DNA from: Cherax quadricarinatus | Taxonomy: Eukaryota > Arthropoda > Malacostraca > Decapoda > Parastacidae | Assembly: GCF_038502225.1 (NCBI RefSeq) | Contig: NC_091340.1 | Span: 31,212,548-31,276,547, forward strand | DNA length: 64,000 nucleotides | Direction: 5' to 3' | Shown here: piece after piece, positions 1 through 11,000 of the stretch | Layout of the letters: each line of letters opens with the position of its first letter | Position numbering within the stretch: position 1 is the first letter of the stretch | The notes under the pieces: generated by a model | The model's database searches: none | The model's input: only the letters and a program-made list of their open reading frames with translations | Told to the model about the DNA's origin: nothing | Program-made: the position numbers and the translations under genes

Positions 1-2127
1 ATCACGTTTGATCAACGACATAGTACTGTCCTTGATATTATCAGTGTAAGTGTCATCACGTTTGATCAACGACATAGTACTGTCCTTGATATCAGTGTAA
101 GTGCCATCACGTTTGATCAAGGACATAGTACTGTCCTTGATATGATCAGTGTAAGTGCCATCACGTTTGATCAAGGACACAGTACTGTCCTTGATATTAT
201 CAGTGTAAGTGCCATCACGTTTGATCAAGGACATAGTACTGTCCTTGATATTATCAGTGTAAGTGCCATCACGTTTTATCAAGGACATAGTACTGTCCTT
301 GACATTAACAGTGTAAGTGATATCACGTTTGATCAAGGATATAGTACTGTCCTTGACATTAACAGTGCAAGTGCCATCACGTTTGATCAAGGACATAGTA
401 CTGTCCTTGACATTAACAGTGTAAGTGCCATCACGTTTGATCAACGACATAGTGCTGTCCTTGATATGATCAGTGTAAGTGCCATCACGTTTGATCAAGG
501 ACATAGTACTGTCCTTGACATTAACAGTGTAAGTGCCATCACGTTTGATCAAGGACATAGTATTGTCCTTGATATGATCAGTGTAAGTGCCATCACGTTT
601 GATCAAGGACACAGTACTGTCCTTGCTATTATCAGTGTAAGTGCCATCACGTTTGATCAAGGACATAGTACTGTCCTTGATATTATCAGTGTAAGTGCCA
701 TCACGTTTGATCAAGGACATAGTACTGTCCTTGATATGATCAGTGTAAGTGCCATCACGTTTGATCAAGGACACAGTACTGTCCTTGATATTATCAGTGT
801 AAGTGCCATCACGTTTGATCAAGGACATAGTACTGTCCTTGATATTATCAGTGTAAGTGCCATCACGTTTGATCAAGGACACAGTACTGTCCTTGATATT
901 ATCAGTGTAAGTGCCATCACGTTTGATCAAGGACATAGTACTGTCCTTGATATTATCAGTGTAAGTGCCATCACGTTTGATCAAGGACATAGTACTGTCC
1001 TTGATATGATCAGTGTAAGTGCCATCACGTTTGATCAAGGACACAGTACTGTCCTTGATATTATCAGTGTAAGTGCCATCACGTTTGATCAAGGACATAG
1101 TACTGTCCTTGATATTATCAGTGTAAGTGCCATCACGTTTGATCAAGGACATAGTACTGTCCTTGATATGGTCAGTGTAAGTACCATCACGTTTGATCAA
1201 GGACACAGTACTGTCCTTGATATTATCAGTGTAAGTACCATCATGTTTGATCAAGGACATAGTACTGTCCTTGATATTATCAGTGTAAATACCATCATGT
1301 TTGATCAAGGACACAGTACTGTCCTTGATATTATCAGTGTAAATACCATCATGTTTGATCAAGGACACAGTACTGTCCTTGATATTATCAGTGTAAGTGC
1401 CATCATGTTTGATCAAGGACACAGTACTGTCCTTGATATTATCAGTGTAAGTACCATCATGTTTGATCAAGGACATAGTACTGTCCTTGATATTATCAGT
1501 GTAAATACCATCATGTTTGATCAAGGACACAGAACTGTCCTTGATATTATTAGTGTAAATACCATCATGTTTGATCAAGGACACAGTACTGTCCTTGATA
1601 TGATCAGTGTAAGTGTCATCACGTTTGATCAAGGACACAGTATTGTCCTTGATATTATCAGTGTAAATACCATCATGTTTGATCAAGGACACAGTACTGT
1701 CCTTGATATTATCAGTGTAAGTGCCATCATGTCTGATCAAGGACACAGTACTGTCCTTGATATTATCAGTGTAAGTACCATCATGTTTGATCAAGGACAT
1801 AGTACTGTCCTTGATATTATCAGTGTAAATACCATCATGTTTGATCAAGGACACAGTACTGTCCTTGATATTATCAGTGTAAATACCATCATGTTTGTTC
1901 AAGGACACAGTACTGTCCTTGATATGATCAGTGTAAGTGTCATCACGTTTGATCAAGGACACAGTACTGTCCTTGATATGATCAGTGTGTCATCATGTTT
2001 GATCAAGGACATAGTACTGTCCTTGATATGATCAGTGTAAGTACCATCACGTTTGATCAAGGACATAGTACTGTCCTTGATATGATCAGTGTAAGTACCA
2101 TCACGTTTGATCAAGGACACAGTACTG
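1..2127. repeat. 54-bp minisatellite array (about 39 copies), open at the left edge
   Basis: A 54-bp unit repeats without interruption from the window start to about 2127, so the true left end lies outside. Each unit holds an inverted repeat, TCAAGGACA and TGTCCTTGA, around a 6-nt loop. There are two main variants: 'catcacgtttgatc' units on the left and 'catcatgtttgatc' units from about 1240 rightward. Because 54 is a multiple of three and one frame lacks stops, a 629-codon open frame results. It has no start context, splice structure or protein features beyond an 18-residue repeat, so I do not call a gene. Confidence 0.97.
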
Positions 2128-2199
2128 CATGAGAAATTTATTCTCCATTTTGTATATAAGTATTTATGATTTTTTTTTATTTGGACAATTGCTGTCAGC
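2128..2199. other. Short AT-rich spacer between two arrays
   Basis: About 70 bp of non-repetitive DNA with a T9 run separates the 54-bp array from the CT-rich array. No gene or site was recognised. Confidence 0.8.
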
Positions 2200-5100
2200 T
2201 CTATCTGTCTCTCGTAGGTTCTGTCTCTCATGGTCTCTGTCTCTCCTGGCCTCTGTCTCTCCTGGCCTCTGTCTCTCCTGGTCTCTGTCTCTCGTAGGTT
2301 CTGTCTCTCATGGTCTCTGTCTCTCCTGGCCTCTGTCTCTCCTGGTCTCTGTCTCTCGTAGGTTCTGTCTCTCATGGTCTCTGTCTCTCCTGGCCTCTGT
2401 CTCTCCTGGCCTCTGTCTCTCCTGGTCTCTGTCTCTCCTGGTCTCTGTCTCTCCTGGTCTCTGTCTCTCCTAGCCTCTGTCTCTCCTAGCCTCTGTCTCT
2501 CCTAGCCTCTGTCTCTCCTGGTCTCTGTCTCTCCTGGTCTCTGTCTCTCCTGGTCTCTCTCCTGGTCTCTGTCTCTCCTGGTCTCTGTCTCTCCTGGTCT
2601 CTGTCTCTCCTGGTCTCTGTCTCTCCTGGCCTCTGTCTCTCCTGGTCTCTGTCTCTCATGGTATCTGTCTCTCCTGGTCTCTGTCTCTCATGGTATCTGT
2701 CTCTCCTGGTCTCTGTCTCTCCTGGTCTCTGTCTCTCCTGGTCTCTGTCTCTCCTGGTCTCTGTCTCTCCTGGTCTCTGTCTCTCCTGGTCTCTGTCTCT
2801 CCTGGTCTCTGTCTCTCCTGGTCTCTGTCTCTCCTGGTCTCTGTCTCTCCTGGCCTCTGTCTCTCCTGGTCTCTGTCTCTCCTGGTATCTGTCTCTTATG
2901 GTATCTGTCTCTCCTGGCCTCTGGCTCTCCTGGCCTCTGTCTCTCATGGTCTCTGTCTCTCCTGGTCTCTGTCTCTCATGGTCTCTGTCTCTCCTGGTCT
3001 CTGTCTCTCCTGGTCTCTGTCTCTCCTGGTCTCTGTCTCTCCTGGTCTCTGTCTCTCCTGGTCTCTGTCTCTCCTGGTCTCTGTCTCTCATGGTATCTGT
3101 CTCTCCTGGTCTCTGTCTCTCCTGGTCTCTGTCTCTCATGGTATCTGTCTCTCCTGGTCTCTGTCTCTCATGGTATCTGTCTCTCCTGGTCTCTGTCTCT
3201 CCTGGTCTCTGTCTCTCCTGGTCTCTGTCTCTCCTGGTCTCTGTCTCTCCTGGTCTCTGTCTCTCATGGTATCTGTCTCTCCTGGTCTCTGTCTCTCCTT
3301 GTCTCTGTCTCTCCTGGTCTCTGTCTCTCCTGGTCTCTGTCTCTCCTGGCCTCTGTCTCTCCTGGTCTCTGTCTCTCCTGGTATCTGTCTCTCATGGTAT
3401 CTGTCTCTCCTGGCCTCTGTCTCTCCTGGCCTCTGTCTCTCCTGGTCTCTGTCTCTCCTGGCCTCTGCCTCTCCTGGTCTCTGTCTCTCCTGGCCTCTGT
3501 CTCTTCTGGCCTCTGCCTCTCCTGGCCTCTGTCTCTCCTGGCCTCTGTCTCTCCTTGTTTCTGTCTCTCCTGGTCTCTGTCTCTCCTGGCCTCTGCCTCT
3601 CCTGGCCTCTGTCTCTCCTGGCCTCTGTCTCTCCTGGCCTCTGTCTCTCCTGGTCTCTGTCTCTCCTGGCCTCTGTCTCTCCTGGTCTCTGTCTCTCCTG
3701 GCCTCTGTCTCTCCTGGCCTCTGTCTCTCCTGGCCTCTGCCTCTCCTGGCCTCTGTCTCTCCTGGCCTCTGTCTGTCCTGGCCTCTGTCTTCCCTGGTCT
3801 CTGTCTCTCCTGGCCTCTGTCTCTCCTGGTCTGTCTCTCCTGGCCTCTGTCTCTCCTGGCCTCTGTCTCTCCTGGTCTCTGTCTCTCATGGTATCTGTCT
3901 CTACTGGCCTCTGTCTCTCCTGGCCTCTGTCTCTCCTGGCCTCTGTCTCCCCTGGTCTCTGTCTCTCCTGGTCTCTGTCTCTCCTGGCCTCTGTCTCTCC
4001 TGGTCTCTGTATTCCCTGGTCTCTGTCTCTCCTGGCCTCTGTCTCTCCTGGTCTCTGTCTCTCCTGGCCTCTGTCTCTCCTGGTCTCTGTATTCCCTGGT
4101 CTCTGTCTCTCCTGGCCTCTGTCTCTCCTGGCCTATGTCTCTCCTGGTCTCTGTCTCTCCTGGCCTATGTCTCTCCTACTCTCTGTATTCCCTGGTCTCT
4201 GTCTCTCCTGGCCTCTGTCTCTCCTGGCCTCGGTGTCTCCTGGCCTATGTCTCTCCTGGTCTCTGTCTCTCCTGGCCTCTGTCTCTCCTGGCCTGTGTCT
4301 CTCCTGGCCTCTGTCTCTCCTGGCCTCTTTCTCTCCTGGTCTCTGTCTCTCCTGGCATCTGTCTCTCCTGGTCTCTGTATTCCCTTGTCTCTGCCTCTCC
4401 TGGTCTCTGTCTCTCCTGGCCTCTGTCTCTCCTGGTCTCTGTATTCCCTGGTCTCTGTCTCTCCTGGTCTCTGTCTCTCCTGGCCTCTGTCTCTCCTTGT
4501 CTCCGTCTCTCCTGGTCTCCGTCTCTCCTGGGTTCTGTCTATCCTAGTCTCTGTCTCTCCTGTCCTATGTCTCTCCTGGTCTCTGTCTCTCCTGGTCTCT
4601 GTCTCTCCTGGTCTCCGTCTCTCCTGGTCTCCGTCTCCCCTGGGTTCTCTCTATCCTAGTCTCTGTCTCTCCTGGTCTCTGTCTCTCCTGGCCTCTGTCT
4701 CTCCTGGTCTCTGTCTCTCCTGGTCTCTATCTCTCCTGGTCTCTGTCTCTCCTGGCCTCTGTCTCTCCTGGTCTCTGTCTCTCCTGGTCTCTATCTCTCC
4801 TGGTCTCTGTCTCTCCTGGTCTCTGTCTCTCCTGGTCTCTATCTCTCCTGGTCTCAATCTCTCCTGGTCTCCGTCTCTCCTGGGTTCTGTCTCTCCTGGT
4901 CTCTGTCTCTCCTGGTCTCTGTCCCTCCTGGTCTTTGTCGCTCCTGGCCTCTGTCTCTCCTGGTATCTGTATCTCCTGGCCTCTGTCTCTTCTGGTCTCT
5001 GTCTCTCCTGGCTTCTGTCTATCCTGGCTTGTCAGTCCCTCTGTCTCTCAGACTGTCTCTCCTGGTCTCTGTCCCTCCAGGTCTTTGTCTCTCCTGGCTT

Positions 5101-6162
5101 CTGTCTCTCCTGGTCTCTGTCTCTCCTGGTCTCTGCCTCTCCTGGTCTATGTCTATCCTGGCCTCTGTCTATCTTGGCTTCTGTCACTCCCCTCCTCTGT
5201 CTCTCAGACTGTCTCTCCTGGCTTCTATCTCTCCTGGTCTCTGTCTCTCCTGGTCTCTGTTCCTCCTGGTCTTTGTCTCTCCTGGCCTCTGTTTCCCCTG
5301 GCCTCTGTCTCTCCTGGACTCTTGACCCTCCTGGTTTCTGTCTCTCCTGGTCTCTGTCTCTCCTGGCTTTTGTCTCTCCTGGTCTCTGTCCCTCCTGGCC
5401 TCTGTCTCTCCTGGTCTTTGTCTCTCCTGATCTCTGTCTCTCTTGGACTCTGTCTCTCTTGGACTGTCTCTCTTAGACTCTGTCTCTCTCTTTTACTCTG
5501 TCTCTTTTAGACTCTGTCTCTCTTGGCCTCTGTCTCTCCCGGCCTCTGCCTCTCCTGGCCTCTCTCTTGGACTCTGTCTCTCTCGGAGTGTCTCTCTTGG
5601 ACTCTGTCTATCCTGGCTTCTGTCTCTCCTGGCCTGTCTCTCCTGGCCTCTGTATCTCCTGGACTCTGTCTCTCCTGGCCTTTATCTCTCCTGAACTCTG
5701 TATCTCCTGGCCTCGGTCTCTCCTGGCCTCTGTTTCTCCTGGTCTCTGTCTCCCCTGGCCTCCGTCTCTCCTGAACTATGTCTCTCCTGGCCTCTGTCTC
5801 TCCTCGACTATGTCTCTCCTGGCCTCTGTCTCTCCTGGCCTGTCTCTTCTGGCCTCTGTCTCTCCTGGACTATGTCTCTCCCGGCCTCTGTCTCTCCTGG
5901 CCTCTATCTCTCCTGGACTAGGATTTTTCTGGACTCTCTCCTGGACTGTCTCTTTCCTGGACTCTCTCTCTCCTGGACTATGTCTCTCCTGGCCTCTGTC
6001 TCTCCTGGACTATGTCTCTCCTGGATTATGTGTCCCATGGACTCTCTCCTGGCTTTTGTCTCTCCTGGACTGTGTCTCTCGGACTATGTCTCTTTTGGAC
6101 TATGTCTCTCCTGGACTCTCTCTCTCCTGCCCTCCGTCTCACCTGGACTATATCTCTTCTGG

Positions 6163-6232
<70 letters not shown>

Positions 6233-7075
6233 GGACTATGTCTCTTCTGGACTTTGTCTCTCCTGGACTATGTCTCTCCTGGACTATGTCACTCGTGGAT
6301 TATGTCTCTCCTGGCCTCTGTCGCTTCTGGACTCTCTCTCTTGGCCTCTGTCTCTTCTGGACTATGTCTCTCCTGGACTCTCTCTCTCCTAGTCTCTGTC
6401 TCTCCTGGACAATGTCTCTCCTGAACTCTGTCTCTCCTAGTCTCTGTCTCTCCTGGACTATGTCTCTTCTGGCCTGTCTCTCTCTCTTGGACTATGTCTC
6501 TCCTGGCCTCTGTCTCTTTTGGCCTCTGTCTCTTCTGGACTATGTCTCTCCTGGACTCTGTCTCTCCTAGTCTCTGTCTCTCCTGGACTCTGTCTCTCCT
6601 AGTCTCTGCCTCTCCTGGACTCTGTCTCTTAGTCTCTGTCTCTCCTGGATTATGTCTCTCCTGGCCTGTGTCTCTCCTGGATTATGTCTCTCCTGGATTA
6701 TCCCTTTCCTGGACTATGTCTCTCCTGGCCTCTATCTTTCCTGGACTCTGTCTCTTATGGGCTATGTCTTTCCTGGCCTCTGTCTCTCCTAGACTATGCC
6801 TCTCCTGGACTATGTCTCTCCTGGCCTCTGTCTCACCTGGCCTCTATCTCTCCTGGTCTCTCTCTCCTGGACTATGTCTCTCCTTGTGTCTTTCTCTCCT
6901 GGCGTCTGTCTCTCCTGGTCTCTTTCTCTCCTGACCTCTGTCTCTCTTGAAATTTATCTCTTAAGGACTCTCTTTTGAACTGTCTTACCTGACATCTGTC
7001 TTTTCTGATCTCTTTTGCTCCTGTCCTCTGTTTCCCTTGAACTTTGTCTCTCCCGGTCTCTGTCTTTCCAGTATT
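2200..7075. repeat. 16-bp CT-rich minisatellite (about 300 copies)
   Basis: The basic unit is CTCTCCTGGTCTCTGT (16 bp), with common T/C and C/A variants. The left and middle parts are regular. From about 5030 rightward the units become diverged ('ctggactatgtctct' types) and unequal in length. The plus strand is strongly pyrimidine-rich. The array has no stop codon in several frames, so overlapping open frames of up to 928 codons appear on the plus strand and R/D/E/Q-rich ones on the minus strand. These are repeat artefacts. Confidence 0.97.
6163..6231. repeat. (CT)n microsatellite inside the CT-rich array
   Basis: A pure CT run of roughly 69 bp interrupts the 16-bp array. It probably arose by slippage of the CTCTCT part of the unit. 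Confidence 0.95.
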
Positions 7076-7686
7076 CATTCAGTTTGTGTTCATTATCTTC
7101 TATTTCTCTAGCATGTGTTTCCTTCCATACTTCAGTCTAGCATCCTTGAAGCCTGTGATTCTTTGTCTTCCTGTGTAGCGGGAGCGTCTCTCTCTTCCTA
7201 GTTTACATCTTCTCTTCCTTTTTCTTACTGGTACGTGTTCCCTCATCATATATTTTTCTTCAGTAGATATTTTTCATCTCCATACATATTTTTGTCAATA
7301 TATATTTTTCCCCTCAATAGGTATTTTTCCCACTCAATAGATATTTTCACCTCAATAGATATTTTCCATCAATAGATATTTTTCCTTCAATAAATATTTC
7401 CCCTGACATAAGACTTTTCTTTATCAACTCTGTATTATTAAAATACCCTATCACAAAACTATTTTCCCCTCACCCCTCACAACCCCCCCCCTTCCCCTCA
7501 CCACAGACCATCTCCTCCCCCACCCACATCTTCCTCCCCACCACCACCAACAATGGTTGATGAAATTCTCTCCGCCTCTGGTATTTCCTCACCATCACTA
7601 AGTCATTTAAAAAAAAACAGATAATTGAGTTTTATTTAGGTTTTGGCCATTTAAACCAACTTGAAAAAAATGTGTTTTATTGGGCA

Positions 7687-7688
<2 letters not shown>
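7076..7688. other. Intergenic or intronic unique stretch with a short AT-rich repeat
   Basis: This holds no exon I can recognise on either strand. Positions about 7258-7400 contain some seven diverged copies of a 19-20-bp motif (CAATAGATATTTTTCC-like). A C-rich stretch follows at 7465-7540. On the minus strand this would be the start of the robo intron downstream of the second exon. I looked here for an Ig2 exon and found none. Confidence 0.6.
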
Positions 7689-7758
<70 letters not shown>

Positions 7759-7770
7759 TATATATATAAT
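7689..7770. repeat. (AT)n microsatellite
   Basis: A nearly pure TA dinucleotide run of about 70 bp plus a short degenerate edge, just downstream (minus sense) of the second robo exon. Confidence 0.97.
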
Positions 7771-7835
7771 GAGTTTTTGGAACTGAAGGTAGGTAGGTAC
7801 TGTGGTACCTGCGTTACCTATGAAGTGTGCCTTAC

Positions 7836-8005
7836 CTGCTATCTCGAGCGTTGCGTTGTTGGAAGTAACGGTGCCAACCTCGTTACTGGCCTGGCACCAG
7901 TACACCCCGGCATCATCTTCCTTCTTGCCGTGTACCACACGCAGGAAGAACAGTGACCCCGTGGGCAGTAGTACCCGCTGTGACTTGGGGTCACCAGGTG
8001 AAGTT
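7836..8005 (-). CDS. robo: roundabout receptor exon encoding the C-terminal half of Ig domain 1
   Basis: Read on the minus strand, this 170-nt exon is flanked by an acceptor (TTTGCAG) at 8006-8012 and a donor (GTAAGG) at 7835-7830. It begins with one base that completes an Arg codon, then 56 codons, then one base, so it splices in frame after the exon at 25695-25833. Residues include a Ser-Gln-Arg-Val-Leu-Leu-Pro segment, a Gly-Ser-Leu-Phe-Phe-Leu-Arg strand, the Asp-Asp-Ala-Gly-Val-Tyr-Trp-Cys signature with the second disulfide cysteine, and an Asn-Ala-Thr sequon near the end. This is the pattern of Roundabout Ig1, the domain that binds Slit in axon guidance (family knowledge). Which robo paralogue it is cannot be told. 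A longer minus-strand open frame over this exon (7839-8513) is in another frame and is repeat artefact. Confidence 0.9.
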
Positions 8006-8019
8006 CTGCAAAGTCACAA

Positions 8020-11000
8020 GAGTCAGGGTCAACATGGAGAGTCAGATAATAGTCAGAGTCAACATGGAGAGTCAGATAATAGTCAGGGTCAACATGCAGA
8101 GTCAGATAATAGTCAGAGTCAACATGGAGAGTCAGATAATAGTCAGGGTCAACATGGAGAGTCAGATAATAGTCAGAGTCAACATGGAGAGTCAGATAAT
8201 AGTCAGAGTCAACATGGAGAGTCAGATAATAGTCAGAGTCAACATGGAGAGTCAGATAATAGTCAGGGTCAACATGGAGAGTCAGATAATAGTCAGAGTC
8301 AACATGGAGAGTCAGATAATAGTCAGGGTCAACATGGAGAGTCAGATAATAGTCAGAGTCAACATGGAGAGTCAGATAATAGTCAGAGTCAACATGGAGA
8401 GTCAGATAATAGTCAGGGTCAACATAGAGAGTCAGATAATAGTCAGAGTCAACATGGAGAGTCAGATAATAGTCAGAGTCAACATGGAGAGTCAGATAAT
8501 AGTCAGTCAACATAGAGAGTCAGATAATAGTCAGAGTCAACATGGAGAGTCAGTTAATAGTCAGAGTCAACATGGAGAGTCAGATAATAGTCAGAGTCAA
8601 CATAGAGAGTCAGGTAATAGTCAGAGTCAACATGGAGAGTCAGATAATAGTCAGAGTCAACATAGAGAGTCAGATAATAGTCAGAGTCAACATGGAGAGT
8701 CAGATAATAGTCAGAGTCAACATGGAGAGTCAGATAATAGTCAGAGTCAACATGGAGAGTCAGATAATAGTCAGAGTCAACACAGAGAGTCAGATAATAG
8801 TCAGAGTCAACATGGAGAGTCAGATAATAGTCAGGGTCAACATGGAGAGTCAGATAATAGTCAGAGTCAACATAGAGAGTCAGATAATAGTCAGAGTCAA
8901 CATGGAGAGTCAGATAATAGTCAGAGTCAACATGGAGAGTCAGATAATAGTCAGAGTCAACATAGAGAGTCAGATAATAGTCAGAGTCAACATGGAGAGT
9001 CAGATAATAGTCAGAGTCAACATAGAGAGTCAGATAATAGTCAGAGTCAACATGGACAGTCAGATAATAGTCAGAGTCAACATGGAGAGTCAGATAATAG
9101 TCAGAGTCAACATAGAGAGTCAGATAATAGTCAGAGTCAACATAGAGAGTCAGATAATAGTCAGAGTCAACATAGAGAGTCAGATAATAGTCAGAGTCAA
9201 CATGGAGAGCCAGATAATAGTCAGAGTCAACATGGAGAGTCAGATAATAGTCAGAGTCAACATAGAGAGTCAGATAATAGTCAGAGTCAACATAGAGAGT
9301 CAGATAATAGTCAGAGTCAACATAGAGAGTCAGATAATAGTCAGAGTCAACATAGAGAGTCAGATAATAGTCTGAGTCAACATAGAGAGTCAGATAATAG
9401 TCAGGGTCAACATGGAGAGTCAGATAATAGTCAGGGTCAACATGGAGAGTCAGATAATAGTCAGAGTCAACATGGAGAGTCAGATAATAGTCAGAGTCAA
9501 CATAGAGAGTCAGATAATAGTCAAAGTCAACATAGAGAGTCAGAAAATAGTCAGAGTCAACATAGAGAGTCAGATAATAGTCAGAGTCAACATGGAGAGT
9601 CAGATAATAGTCAGAGTCAACATGGAGAGTCAGATAATAGTCAGAGTCAACATGGAGAGTCAGATAATAGTCAGAGTCAACATGGAGAGTCAGATAATAG
9701 TCAGAGTCGACATGGAGAGTCAGATAATAGTCAGGGTCAACATGGAGAGTCAGATAATAGTCAGAGTCAACATGGAGAGTCAGATAATAGTCAGAGTCAA
9801 CACAGAGAGTCAGATAATAGTCAGAGTCAACATGGAGAGTCAGATAATAGTCAGGGTCAACATGGAGAGTCAGATAATAGTCAGAGTCAACATAGAGAGT
9901 CAGATAATAGTCAGAGTCAACATGGAGAGTCAGATAATAGTCAGAGTCAACATGGAGAGTCAGATAATAGTCAGAGTCAACATAGAGAGTCAGATAATAG
10001 TCAGATTCAACATGGAGAGTCAGATAATAGTCAGGGTCAACATGGAGAGTCAGATAATAGTCAGAGTCAACATGGAGAGTCAGATAATAGTCAGAGTCAA
10101 CATAGAGAGTCAGATAATAGTCAAAGTCAACATAGAGAGTCAGAAAATAGTCAGAGTCAACATAGAGAGTCAGATAATAGTCAGAGTCAACATGGAGAGT
10201 CAGATAATAGTCAGAGTCAACATGGAGAGTCAGATAATAGTCAGAGTCAACATGGAGAGTCAGATAATAGTCAGAGTCAACATGGAGAGTCAGATAATAG
10301 TCAGAGTCGACATGGAGAGTCAGATAATAGTCAGGGTCAACATGGAGAGTCAGATAATAGTCAGAGTCAACATGGAGAGTCAGATAATAGTCAGAGTCAA
10401 CACAGAGAGTCAGATAATAGTCAGAGTCAACATGGAGAGTCAGATAATAGTCAGGGTCAACATGGAGAGTCAGATAATAGTCAGAGTCAACATAGAGAGT
10501 CAGATAATAGTCAGAGTCAACATGGAGAGTCAGATAATAGTCAGAGTCAACATGGAGAGTCAGATAATAGTCAGAGTCAACATAGAGAGTCAGATAATAG
10601 TCAGAGTCAACATGGAGAGTCAGATAATAGTCAGAGTCAACATAGAGAGTCAGATAATAGTCAGAGTCAACATGGACAGTCAGATAATAGTCAGAGTCAA
10701 CATGGAGAGTCAGATAATAGTCAGAGTCAACATAGAGAGTCAGATAATAGTCAGAGTCAACATAGAGAGTCAGATAATAGTCAGAGTCAACATAGAGAGT
10801 CAGATAATAGTCAGAGTCAACATGGAGAGCCAGATAATAGTCAGAGTCAACATGGAGAGTCAGATAATAGTCAGAGTCAACACAGAGAGTCAGATAATAG
10901 TCAGAGTCAACATAGAGAGTCAGATAATAGTCAGAGTCAACATAGAGAGTCAGATAATAGTCAGAGTCAACATAGAGAGTCAGATAATAGTCTGAGTCAA

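Noticed and set aside
142..2031. A 629-codon open frame with an 18-residue repeat
   Set aside because: It is the translation of a 54-bp satellite; there is no start context, non-repeat domain or splice evidence.
2658..5476. Open frames of up to 928 codons (Leu/Ser/Pro-rich) and R/E/D-rich frames opposite
   Set aside because: The 16-bp CT-rich array lacks stops in several frames on both strands. All frames open together, which real genes do not show.
1..7835. Robo Ig2 exon downstream of the Ig1 exons
   Set aside because: I looked for the expected Ig start, cysteine and Trp motifs on the minus strand of 7080-7690 and found none; the rest is satellite.
7839..8513. Minus-strand frame of 224 codons across the robo exon
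   Set aside because: It reads the exon in the wrong frame. The spliced frame with the Ig signature ends at the acceptor at 8006.
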